DNA from: Zobellella endophytica
GTDB lineage: Bacteria; Pseudomonadota; Gammaproteobacteria; Enterobacterales; Aeromonadaceae
NCBI RefSeq assembly: GCF_003012775.1
Contig: NZ_PXYG01000009.1
Location: 1 to 64,000 of the forward strand
Length of the DNA: 64,000 bases
Direction of reading: 5' to 3'
The position numbers were made by a program, and so were the translations under genes. Positions 55,919 to 63,666 of this stretch are shown in pieces. Under the pieces are notes generated by a model that ran no database searches, had not been told where the DNA came from, and worked only from the letters and a program-made list of their open reading frames with translations. Each line of letters starts with the position of its first letter. Positions within the stretch are counted from its first letter, which is position 1.

Positions 55919-56911
55919 TCAGCGCGATGCCGCCGCCAGCGCCCGGGCCCGGTCGAAGGTGTCCAGCGCCACGTTGTGGCCGCTGACCACGAACACCACC
56001 TGCTTGCCGCGCACGTCCAGGCTGTGCTGCTCGATGGCGGCCACGCCCACCACGGCGGCACCTTCCACCAGCATCTTCTCGTGCTCGACGAAGTGCACCA
56101 TGGCGCGGGCGATGGCGGCCTCATTGACCAGGTAGGCGCTGTCCATGTGCCGGCGCACCGCCTCGAAGCTGTAGCGGTTGTGCAGGCCGATGCCGCCGCC
56201 CAGGCTGTCAGCGAAGGATTCGTATTCGGTCACCTGCACCGGCTGGCCCGCCTCCAGGCTGGCCACCATGGCCGCGCCCCTGTCCATGGTGACGCCGACC
56301 AGCTCCACCCTGGGCTTGATGCCCTTGAGGGCGATACCGATGCCGCCCACCAGGCCGCCACCGGACAGGCCGGCGAAGACGGTGTCGACGGCCGGCAGAT
56401 CCTCCAGGATCTCCAGGCCTATGGTGCCCTGGCCGGTGATGATGTCCGGGTGATCGAAGGGCGGCAGGTAGACCATGCCCTGCTCCTCGACCAGGCGCAG
56501 GGCTTCCACCTCGGCCTCATCCTGGGAATTGCCGATGATGCGCACCTCGGCGCCCAGGGCCTTGATGGCCTCGACCTTGTTGGCCGGCACCAGCCGGGAC
56601 ATGCAGATCACGGTGTGAATGCCGAGCCGCTTGCCGGCGTAGGCGATGGCGCGGCCATGGTTGCCGGTGGAGCAGGTGACCACGCCGGCCTGGCGCTGTT
56701 CCGGGCCGAGCCGGCTCATGGCGAAGGTGGCGCCGCGCAGCTTGAAGGCGCCGATGGGCTGGAGGGTTTCGAGCTTGAGCCAGGCTTCGCAGCCGAAGCG
56801 GCGCGACAGGGATTCGGAGCGGATCAGGGGCGTGCGCGCCACCTGGCCTTGCAGTGCCTGCCGGGCCTGATAGATCCGCGACAGGTCGGGGAGTGCGTCC
56901 GTTGCTGGCAT
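55919..56911 (-). CDS. eutB: Hydroxyectoine utilization dehydratase EutB
   Basis: 330 aa fold-type II PLP enzyme related to threonine dehydratase. The PLP lysine lies in PIGAFKLRGA, with TCSTGNHGRAIAYAGKRLG (phosphate/side-chain loop) and GLSGGGLVGGI. It lacks the C-terminal regulatory domain of biosynthetic IlvA. Its pairing with eutC and the doe genes supports a role in hydroxyectoine breakdown. The ATG at 56911 follows AGAGAGG. Confidence 0.88.
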   Translation of the reverse strand: MPATDALPDLSRIYQARQALQGQVARTPLIRSESLSRRFGCEAWLKLETLQPIGAFKLRGATFAMSRLGPEQRQAGVVTCSTGNHGRAIAYAGKRLGIHTVICMSRLVPANKVEAIKALGAEVRIIGNSQDEAEVEALRLVEEQGMVYLPPFDHPDIITGQGTIGLEILEDLPAVDTVFAGLSGGGLVGGIGIALKGIKPRVELVGVTMDRGAAMVASLEAGQPVQVTEYESFADSLGGGIGLHNRYSFEAVRRHMDSAYLVNEAAIARAMVHFVEHEKMLVEGAAVVGVAAIEQHSLDVRGKQVVFVVSGHNVALDTFDRARALAAASR

Positions 56912-56937
56912 CCTTTGCCTCTCTGGTGGTGATGACC

Positions 56938-56969
56938 GCAAAAGCCAGGTTCGACGGGCGAACCTGGCT
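56938..56969 (-). terminator. Terminator between doeD and eutB
   Basis: An 11-bp stem AGCCAGGTTCG/CGAACCTGGCT, read on the minus strand, is followed by TTTTGCGG. It lies 43 bases past the doeD stop. The U-tract is short, so termination may be partial. A GCTTCCAGCTT-family palindrome (56985-57005) sits beside it. Confidence 0.65.
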
Positions 56970-57012
56970 GGGTGATATCTGCCGAAGCTGGAAGCTTCCG
57001 GCTTTCGTCTAT

Positions 57013-58419
57013 TTACTTGGCGTTCCAGTCGCCGCTGCGGACCAGCTTGTCGGTGACCTTGTTCACCGCCTTGGCGGTGCGCTCGACGATGTCGTCCACC
57101 TCGCCCTTGGTGACCACCAGCGGCGGGGCAAAGCCCAGGATGTCGCCGTGGGGCATGGCGCGGGCGATCAGGCCCTGCTCCAGACAGGCGGCGGCGATCT
57201 GCGGGCCCACCTTGAGGTTGGGATCGAAGTGCTCGCGCTTGGCCTTGTTGCTGGAGAACTCCAGGGCGTGCAGCAGGCCCACGCCGCGGCTTTCGCCCAC
57301 CAGCGGGTGCTCGGCAAAGGTTTGCTGCATGCGCTGCTGCAGGTAGGCGCCCACCTCACGGGCGTTGGCCACCAGCCCTTCGCGCTCGATGATGTCCAGG
57401 TTGCACAGGGCTGAAGCGGCACCCATGGGGTGGCCGGAATAGGTGTAGCCGTGGCCGATGGCGCCCCACTGATCGGTACCCTGCTCCAGCACCTGCCACA
57501 CCTTCTCGCCCACGATCACGCCGGACAGCGGCTGGTAGGCGGAGGTCAGGCCCTTGGCGACGGTGATCAGGTCCGGCTTCATGTCATAGTAGAGGGAGCC
57601 GAAGTCGGCGCCCAGGCGACCGAAACCGCACACCACTTCGTCGGCGATCAGCAGGATGTCGTACTTGTCGAGCACCTTGCGGATCTCGGCCCAGTAGCCC
57701 TCGGGCGGCGGTACTATGCCACCGGTGCCCAGCACCGGCTCGCCGATCATGGCGGCGACGGTGTCCGGCCCTTCCGCCAGGATCATCTCTTCCAGCTTGG
57801 CGGCGCAGTACCTGGAGAACTCCAGCTCGCTCATGTTGTCATCGGGGCGGCGGTAGTAGACCGGCGCTATGGTGTGCTTGATGCGCTCCAGCGGCAGATC
57901 GAAGTGGGCGTGGAACAGCGGCAGGCCGGTCATGGAGCCGGAGGCGATGCTGGAGCCATGGTAGCCCCGATCCCGGGAGATCACCTTCTTCTTCTGAGGC
58001 AGGCCGCGGGCGTTGTTGTAGTACCACACCAGCTTGAGCTGGGTCTCGTTGGCGTCGCTGCCGGACAGGCCGTAGTACACCTTGCTCATGCCGGCGGGCG
58101 CCATCTTGATGATGCGGTCGGACAGCGCGATCAGCGCCTCGTTGGTGTGGCCCACATAGGTGTGGTAGTAGGCCAGCTTCTTGGCCTGCTCGTAGATGGC
58201 CTCGGCCATTTCGGTGCGGCCGTAGCCGATGTTCACGCAGTACAGGCCGGCGAAAGCATCGATCAGCTCCACGCCTTCGGAATCCTGGATGCGGATGCCC
58301 TGGGCGCCGGTGATGATGCGTCCGCTCACTTCACCCTGAGCGTACTGCTTCAGGTGGGTGGAGGCGTGGAACACGGTGTTGCGGTCGATGTCGAGCAGCT
58401 TTTTGGTATCTATGGTCAT
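57013..58419 (-). CDS. doeD: L-2,4-diaminobutyrate transaminase DoeD
   Basis: 468 aa class III aminotransferase. Seen: YYGLSGSDANETQLKLVWYY, ILLIADEVVCGFGRLG with the PLP-ring Asp, and the PLP lysine in TVAKGLTSAYQPLS. In ectoine catabolism it turns 2,4-diaminobutyrate into aspartate semialdehyde, which doeC, just upstream, oxidises. The ATG at 58419 has GGGAG upstream. Family alone would also fit other omega-transaminases; context decides. Confidence 0.88.
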   Translation of the reverse strand: MTIDTKKLLDIDRNTVFHASTHLKQYAQGEVSGRIITGAQGIRIQDSEGVELIDAFAGLYCVNIGYGRTEMAEAIYEQAKKLAYYHTYVGHTNEALIALSDRIIKMAPAGMSKVYYGLSGSDANETQLKLVWYYNNARGLPQKKKVISRDRGYHGSSIASGSMTGLPLFHAHFDLPLERIKHTIAPVYYRRPDDNMSELEFSRYCAAKLEEMILAEGPDTVAAMIGEPVLGTGGIVPPPEGYWAEIRKVLDKYDILLIADEVVCGFGRLGADFGSLYYDMKPDLITVAKGLTSAYQPLSGVIVGEKVWQVLEQGTDQWGAIGHGYTYSGHPMGAASALCNLDIIEREGLVANAREVGAYLQQRMQQTFAEHPLVGESRGVGLLHALEFSSNKAKREHFDPNLKVGPQIAAACLEQGLIARAMPHGDILGFAPPLVVTKGEVDDIVERTAKAVNKVTDKLVRSGDWNAK

Positions 58420-58472
58420 GGTGGTCGCTCCCTTGATAGCGTTCAATCCGGTATGGGTGTTCAGTTCTGGTC

Positions 58473-59990
58473 TCAGCTGCCGCTTAACGTTGGCATGGCG
58501 CCCAGGCAGTAGTACTTGATCTGGCTGTACTCATCGAAGCCGTGACGGCTGCCTTCGCGGCCCAGGCCCGACTGCTTGACCCCGCCGAAGGGGATGGGGT
58601 GGCCGGTCATCTTCACCGAGTTGACCGACACCATGCCGAACTCCAGGCCGCGCATCAGCTGCCAGATATGGCGGATGTCGTGGCCGTACACATAGGCGGC
58701 CAGGCCGTACTCGGTGTCGTTGGCCAGGGGGATCAGCGCGTCGATGCTGTCGTAGGGCAGCACCCCGGCCACCGGGCAGAAGTTCTCCTCGCGGAATACC
58801 TTCATCTGCGGGGTCACGTCGGCCAGCAGGGTCGGCATGAAGAAGTTGGCGCCCGGCGCCCGGCGTTGGTCGCCGGCAATCAGCCGGGCGCCCTTGGCGA
58901 GGGCGTCGTCGACGATGGCCTGGGCCTTGTCCACCGCCTGGCGGAAGATCAGCGGGCCCATGGTCACGCCCTCGTCGAAGCCGTTGCCCACCTGGATTTT
59001 GGCCATCCCGGCGGCGAAGGCGGCGAGGAAGTCTTCATACTTGGCGCGCGGCACGAAAATGCGGTTGGCGGCCAGGCAGTCCTGCCCGGCGGTCTGGAAC
59101 TTGGCGTCCACCGCCGCCCTGGCGGCCGCGCTGATGTCCATGTCCGGCAGCACGATGAAGGGGGCGTTGCCGCCGAGCTCCATGGAGCACTTCTTGACGG
59201 TGGCCGCGGCCTGTTCCAGCAGCAGCTTGCCGACCCGGGTGGAGCCGGTGAAGGAGAGCGCCTTGACCTTGTCGGAGCGGCACAGCACGCCGCACAGCTC
59301 GGCGCCGTCGCCGGTGATCACATTGTAGACCCCGGCCGGGAAGCCGGCGCGCTCGGCAAGCTCCGCCAGCGCCAGGGCGGAGAAGGGGGTTTCATTGGCT
59401 GGCTTGACCAGCACGGTGCAGCCGATGGCCAGGGCCGCCGCCGCCTTGCGGGTGATCATGGCGCTGGGGAAGTTCCAGGGGGTGATCAGCGCCGCCACGC
59501 CGATGGGCTCGCGCAGGGTGGCCAGCTGGGCGTTGGGGATATGGCTGGGAATGGTCTCGCCGTAGGCGCGGCGGGCCTCCTCCGCGAACCAGCGGATAAA
59601 GGAGGCGCCGTAGTCGATTTCGCCGCGGGCATCACTCAGGCTCTTGCCCTGCTCCAGCACCATCAGCACTGCCAGGTCCTCCTTGTTGTCGAGGATGAGA
59701 TCGTGCCAGCACATCAGGATGGCGGCGCGCTCGTCGGCCAGCCGCGCCCGCCAGGCCGGAAAGGCGCGCTCGGCGGCGTCGATGGCCTGGCTGACCTGCA
59801 GCGGTTGCAGTTGGGTGCAGTGACCGATGATGTCGTCGGTGGCCGGGTTGATCACCGCCAGATCGGCGTTGCCGCTGACCCATTTGCCGTTGACATAGGC
59901 CAGTTCGCGAACCAGCCGGGGATCCTTGAGATAGGGCATCATGGCTGCGGTGACCTTGCTGTCGGATACCTGCTTGAGGGTAAGGCTCAT
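58473..59990 (-). CDS. doeC: Aspartate-semialdehyde dehydrogenase DoeC (succinate-semialdehyde dehydrogenase-like)
   Basis: 505 aa aldehyde dehydrogenase. Seen: TPWNFPSAMITRKAAAALA, FTGSTRVGKLLLEQAA, general-base Glu in MELGGNAPFIVL and catalytic Cys in TAGQDCLAANRIF. Sequence resembles GabD, but in doe clusters the enzyme oxidises aspartate semialdehyde to aspartate, the exit point of ectoine nitrogen and carbon. The ATG at 59990 is chosen over an in-frame ATG or GTG a few codons earlier. Upstream lies a 470-base gene-free gap. Confidence 0.87.
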   Translation of the reverse strand: MSLTLKQVSDSKVTAAMMPYLKDPRLVRELAYVNGKWVSGNADLAVINPATDDIIGHCTQLQPLQVSQAIDAAERAFPAWRARLADERAAILMCWHDLILDNKEDLAVLMVLEQGKSLSDARGEIDYGASFIRWFAEEARRAYGETIPSHIPNAQLATLREPIGVAALITPWNFPSAMITRKAAAALAIGCTVLVKPANETPFSALALAELAERAGFPAGVYNVITGDGAELCGVLCRSDKVKALSFTGSTRVGKLLLEQAAATVKKCSMELGGNAPFIVLPDMDISAAARAAVDAKFQTAGQDCLAANRIFVPRAKYEDFLAAFAAGMAKIQVGNGFDEGVTMGPLIFRQAVDKAQAIVDDALAKGARLIAGDQRRAPGANFFMPTLLADVTPQMKVFREENFCPVAGVLPYDSIDALIPLANDTEYGLAAYVYGHDIRHIWQLMRGLEFGMVSVNSVKMTGHPIPFGGVKQSGLGREGSRHGFDEYSQIKYYCLGAMPTLSGS

Positions 59991-60102
59991 AAACACCACC
60001 AATTCGTTGTTTGGGTACAGGTTGTTGCCATGAGGTCATTCTAGGAGCGATGGCGGGGAGATACTTTTTGTTGCCCCGGCGTTGGCGGGGCGATTTTTCT
60101 TA

Positions 60103-60114
60103 TAACCGAGGTTA
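60103..60114. promoter_or_regulatory. Short palindrome before doeC, candidate AsnC-type site
   Basis: TAACC-GA-GGTTA lies in an AT-rich patch 113 bases upstream of doeC. Lrp/AsnC regulators favour such short AT-flanked palindromes, and an asnC-type gene is next upstream. A GC-rich hairpin (60073-60092) lies between it and the start. Weak evidence. Confidence 0.3.
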
Positions 60115-60210
60115 AAAAATTGTTTTTTTCTGGAGGGGAGAGAAAGGTGGGGTATGACGGACTACTGCCCAAGCCCGGGCTGATTTAAACAGGCAACACC
60201 TATGTTAAAA

Positions 60211-60405
60211 CAGGCGGACAAAGGGAACGGCTCCGCCGACCATGAAATGCCATGGATGGCATTTCGAGCCCACTTGGGGCGAGCTTGTCTCGCCGTGACG
60301 AGTTGCTTCAGCCTGACCGAACATCCAGTGAATGTTCGCAGCAGGCTGAAGCGGCGAGTGTCATCTACCGCGGCGTGTCGGCGGAGCTGGCCCTTTGGCC
60401 GGCTT
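60211..60405 (+). repeat. Structured intergenic element, copy C (full length, ~195 bp)
   Basis: Outer arms CAGGCGGACAAAGGGAACGG + CTCCGCCGAC and GTCGGCGGAGCTGGCCCTTT pair imperfectly. Inside, in order: hairpin GAAATGCCAT/ATGGCATTTC (60244-60265), hairpin GGCGAG/CTCGCC (60278-60294), and an 11-bp stem GCTTCAGCCTG/CAGGCTGAAGC (60305-60315 with 60342-60352) enclosing GAACAT/ATGTTC. It takes up nearly half of the asnC-doeC gap. No ORF of note inside. Copies A and B lie at 23474-23597 and 49974-50064. Confidence 0.8.
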
Positions 60406-60460
60406 ACTGGGTTATAACAGTCAAGGTTGTCCACAAACTGGAGAGTTTTGGTCCCCAGCC

Positions 60461-60940
60461 CTACTCCTTGTATTCAGCCGCGAATTCCAGCCTGGGTTGC
60501 TGCTGCTTGATGGTCTTGGTGACGATATAGGTGAAGTAGCGCTCTATGCCGAGCCCGGAGGTGAGCCAGCTGTCGATCAGCCGCTGGTACTGGTCGATGC
60601 CGTCGCACATCACCTTGAGGATGTAGTCGACGCCGCCGCCGGTGGCGTAGCAGTCCACCACCTGGTCGCACTGCAGCATGGCCTGCTCGAAGCGCTGAAA
60701 GGCCTCGGCACTGTGCTGCTTGAGACTGACTTCCACCAGTACCGGCGAGCGCTTGAACAGCACGTCGGTATTGATACGGGCGCCGTAGCCCTGGATGATG
60801 CCGGCGTCCTCCAGCCGTTTGACCCGCTCCCAGCAGGGGCTGACCGACAGGTTGATGGCCTCGGCCAGGCCGGATTTGGTGATGCGGCCCTGCCGGTGCA
60901 GGATGTGCAGAATTTTGATGTCGTAGCGATCCAGACGCAT
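60461..60940 (-). CDS. Lrp/AsnC family regulator of the ectoine cluster
   Basis: 159 aa. N-terminal helix-turn-helix (RLDRYDIKILHILHRQGRIT, then SGLAEAINLSVSPCWERVKR) and a C-terminal RAM ligand domain (VEVSLKQHSAEAF, YATGGGVDYILKVM). AsnC-type regulators (asnC/doeX) are regular members of ectoine degradation clusters. The ATG at 60940 follows AGGAAGCCCC. It sits between doeB and doeC on the same strand. Confidence 0.9.
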   Translation of the reverse strand: MRLDRYDIKILHILHRQGRITKSGLAEAINLSVSPCWERVKRLEDAGIIQGYGARINTDVLFKRSPVLVEVSLKQHSAEAFQRFEQAMLQCDQVVDCYATGGGVDYILKVMCDGIDQYQRLIDSWLTSGLGIERYFTYIVTKTIKQQQPRLEFAAEYKE

Positions 60941-61046
60941 GGGGCTTCCTGCTTGTTGTTGTGCAATCTTGATGGCTTGAGTATACAAAAGGCCGCCGGT
61001 GGCAACCCGCAGCCCTTTTTGCTCAAGCACTTACCTTAAATTATGT

Positions 61047-62048
61047 TCAGGCGTCGATCTCGATCGCCAGCACCGCGAAGGTGTCGCCGATGTCGATCAG
61101 CGCCGGGTGGCGGCGGCCGGCGACGATGCCGTCGCGTTGAGCCCGGTATTCCGCCGGCGCCTGGCCGGTGCGCTCCAGGGTATGGATGCGCGCCACCAGA
61201 TCGCCTGTCCGGACCTCGTCGCCCAGGGCCACGCACAGCTCCAGCAGGCCCTGGTGCTCGCTCATCATGTAGCAGGAGCCGTCGGGCATGTCGAGCAGGC
61301 GCGGCGGGGTGTCGGGCAACTGGTAATCGCCCTCGGTGACACCGGCGAAGATCAGGAAGTTGTGCACGCCCCGGTCCGCCAGGGCGATGGTCTCGGGGCG
61401 GCTGGTGCCGCCGCCACCCAGCTCGGTGGTGACGAACACCTTTCCTTGGGATTCGACCGCCGTGTCGTAGAGGGAGGCGCTGTCCAGCTCGAACATCACC
61501 ACCACGTCGGGCGCGCCGAACCGCCTGGCGCCCTCGATGCAGGCGGCTTCCTGAGCCGGGTCCGGCAACCGGTGGGCGGCGGAAAAGGGGATGAAATCCA
61601 GGGTCTTGCCGCCGGAATGGAGGTCCAGGGCGTAGTCGCACAGGGGCACCAGGTAGCGGTTGAAGTAGTCGGCGATGCGCTCCGTCATGCTTCCCGCGGG
61701 AGCGCCCGGAAAGCTGCGGTTCATGTTGCCCTTGTCGATGGGGGAGGTGCGGCTGCCGTTGCGCACCGCCGGATAGTTCATCGCCGGCACTATGATCACC
61801 CGGCCCTGCACCTGCCCGGGCTCCAGGCGGTTGGCCAGCTTGAACAGGGCGGTGATGCCCTCGTATTCGTCGCCGTGGTTGCCGCCGGTGAGCAGGACGG
61901 TGGGGCCTGCGCCGTTTTTCACCTGGGTGATCGGGATCATGATGCAGCCCCAGGCGGACCGATCGCTGGAATAGGGCAGCTTGAGGAATCCGTGCTGCTT
62001 GCCGTCCCGCCCGAAGTCGACGGTGGCGGTAATGGTGGTGGCCTGCAT
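61047..62048 (-). CDS. doeB: N-alpha-acetyl-L-2,4-diaminobutyrate deacetylase DoeB
   Basis: 333 aa zinc hydrolase of the succinylglutamate desuccinylase/aspartoacylase family. Zinc ligands are in GGNHGDEYEG and DLHSGGKTLDF, and the catalytic Glu probably lies in VTTELGGGG. It removes the acetyl group from the DoeA product, giving diaminobutyrate. The start is 7 bases after the doeA stop. Confidence 0.92.
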   Translation of the reverse strand: MQATTITATVDFGRDGKQHGFLKLPYSSDRSAWGCIMIPITQVKNGAGPTVLLTGGNHGDEYEGITALFKLANRLEPGQVQGRVIIVPAMNYPAVRNGSRTSPIDKGNMNRSFPGAPAGSMTERIADYFNRYLVPLCDYALDLHSGGKTLDFIPFSAAHRLPDPAQEAACIEGARRFGAPDVVVMFELDSASLYDTAVESQGKVFVTTELGGGGTSRPETIALADRGVHNFLIFAGVTEGDYQLPDTPPRLLDMPDGSCYMMSEHQGLLELCVALGDEVRTGDLVARIHTLERTGQAPAEYRAQRDGIVAGRRHPALIDIGDTFAVLAIEIDA

Positions 62049-62055
62049 CTTCTGG

Positions 62056-63243
62056 TTACCTCTTCACGAACAGTTTGCGGGGATAGTTGCACAGGGTTTC
62101 CACCCCGGACTCGGTGATCACGATGCTCTCGGTGGTCTCGATGCCCCAGTCTTCCAGCCACAGCCCCGGCATGAAGTGGAAGGTCATGCCCGGCTCCAGA
62201 ATGGTGCCGTCGGTGTTACGCAGGCTCATGGTGCGCTCGCCCCAGTCCGGCGGGTAGCTCAGGCCGATGGGGTATCCGCAGCGGGCGCCTTCCCGATCGA
62301 AACCGTATTCGGCCAGGGTGGCGTTGAGGGCGTCGGCGATGTCGGCGCAGCGGTTGCCGGGTCTGGCGGCGGCCAGGCCGGCCTCAAGGGCGGCGTTGAG
62401 CGCCTCTTCCCCGCGCAGGAAGTCGTCATTGGGCTGGCCCAGGAAGATGGTACGCGACAGCGGGCAGTGGTAGCGGCGGTGGCAGCCGGCGATTTCGAAG
62501 AAGGTGCCTTCGTTGTGGTTGAAGGGACGCTCGTCCCAGGTCAGGTGCGGGGCCGAGGCGTCTTCCCCCGAAGGCAGCATGGGCACGACGGCCGGGTAGT
62601 CGCCGAAATGGCCTTCGTGTCCTTCCATCGCCACCCGGTAGATCTCGGCCACCAGCCGGTTCTTGGGCAGACCTGGTTCGATCATGTCGAAGACTGCCTG
62701 GTGCATGTTTTCGACGATGCGAGCGGCGATGCGCATGTAGCGCAGTTCGGTCTCGGATTTCACCGCCCGGCACCAGTTGACCAGGCCAGTGGCGTCCACC
62801 AGCTGGGCGTCGGGCAGGTTTTCCTTCAGCGCCAGGTAGGCGGTGGGGCTGAAGTAGTAGTTGTCCATCTCGATGCCGATATTGCCGCGGGCCCAGTCCC
62901 GGGGCTTTAGCAATTGGTTGGCCAGGTATTCCATGGCGTGCAGCGGCGGATTCATCACGTAGTAGTCCGGGTACCAGGTGATGTTCTCTTCCTGCAGGTA
63001 GACGGTACGCCTGGCACCATTGTAGTCCATCTGGCGACCATACCAGATCGGCTCGCCGGCCGTGCCGACCACCGCGACCTGTGGGGTGTAGAAAGACCAG
63101 CCGTCGTAGCCGGTGAGCCAGGCGATATTGGACGGATCGTGCACGATCAGGGTCTGGATTTCATGCTGATCCATGGCGGCGCGAACCTTGGCCAGGCGTT
63201 GATGGTATTCTTCGATGGAGAAACTGGGTACATGGTGATGCAT
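62056..63243 (-). CDS. doeA: Ectoine hydrolase DoeA (M24 peptidase-fold)
   Basis: 395 aa creatinase/aminopeptidase-fold enzyme. N-terminal part WLTGYDGWSFYTPQ; C-terminal pita-bread domain with EIAGCHRRYHCPLSRTIFLG, GYPIGLSYPPDWGE and PGMTFHFMPGLW. Typical dinuclear metal ligands are partly replaced, as expected for DoeA, which opens the ectoine ring to N-acetyl-diaminobutyrate. The ATG at 63243 (MHHHVPSFSIEEYHQRLAK) fits the family; the open frame extends upstream but looks non-coding. Confidence 0.92.
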   Translation of the reverse strand: MHHHVPSFSIEEYHQRLAKVRAAMDQHEIQTLIVHDPSNIAWLTGYDGWSFYTPQVAVVGTAGEPIWYGRQMDYNGARRTVYLQEENITWYPDYYVMNPPLHAMEYLANQLLKPRDWARGNIGIEMDNYYFSPTAYLALKENLPDAQLVDATGLVNWCRAVKSETELRYMRIAARIVENMHQAVFDMIEPGLPKNRLVAEIYRVAMEGHEGHFGDYPAVVPMLPSGEDASAPHLTWDERPFNHNEGTFFEIAGCHRRYHCPLSRTIFLGQPNDDFLRGEEALNAALEAGLAAARPGNRCADIADALNATLAEYGFDREGARCGYPIGLSYPPDWGERTMSLRNTDGTILEPGMTFHFMPGLWLEDWGIETTESIVITESGVETLCNYPRKLFVKR

Positions 63244-63377
63244 AAGCACTACCCCTGTATGTGGCAGTCGGGACCACCAACCTCTGCCGGCCCGGAGGGC
63301 GGACAGTCGGCTGGGTTGTGGTTTCGGTGCTGGGTTTGCGGCTGTGCCGGCGTTCATGGCTGCGGCACAGCCGCTAA

Positions 63378-63494
63378 TCAGCGATTGGGTGTGTTCGGAC
63401 CTTCCGTTCGCGGGAACAAAGACCGTCGTGGCCGGGGCCACCGTGGTGCCGCGGCCGGAGGAAGCAGGATGGTGTTCAGGCTGTGTTTATCCAT
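63378..63494 (-). CDS. Possible 38-codon leader ORF upstream of doeA
   Basis: The ATG at 63494-63492 has GAGG (63506-63503) eight bases upstream, a better ribosome-binding site than that of doeA. It encodes MDKHSLNTILLPPAAAPRWP and 18 more Pro/Arg-rich residues, ending in TGA at 63378, 134 bases before doeA. Not recognised. It could be a regulatory leader peptide, the start of a decayed gene or chance. The rest of the 423-base doeA-enuR gap is GC-rich near doeA and AT-richer near enuR. Confidence 0.4.
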   Translation of the reverse strand: MDKHSLNTILLPPAAAPRWPRPRRSLFPRTEGPNTPNR

Positions 63495-63557
63495 GAGTGT
63501 TACCTCGTCAGGCCCTTGGCCCATAGCGCCTAAGTGATGCAATCGGTCCCTGCAATC

Positions 63558-63599
63558 ATGACAATTGGTCGAAAGACTGGATGAAGACCGGTCATTGTC
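63558..63599. promoter_or_regulatory. Candidate EnuR operator region
   Basis: ATGACAATTGGTC (63558-63570) and GACCGGTCATTGTC (63586-63599) form an imperfect inverted repeat of GACAAT...ATTGTC and GGTC...GACC. ATGACAATTGATC recurs at the enuR start codon (63667). MocR/GntR regulators commonly bind such repeats between themselves and their target operon. Confidence 0.45.
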
Positions 63600-63666
63600 C
63601 TAGTATGTTGCTTTATTGGTCAGTACACATTAGTGCATTTGGGTGTGTCAATGAATTTATTGATCC

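Noticed and set aside
60211-60405. Element C as a CRISPR array or tRNA
   Set aside because: There are no regularly spaced direct repeats and no cloverleaf. The structure is nested inverted repeats.
62056-63441. Longer DoeA starting at 63441
   Set aside because: The added 66 residues do not resemble the family and the GC-rich gap reads open by chance. The MHHHVPSFSIEEY start matches DoeA.
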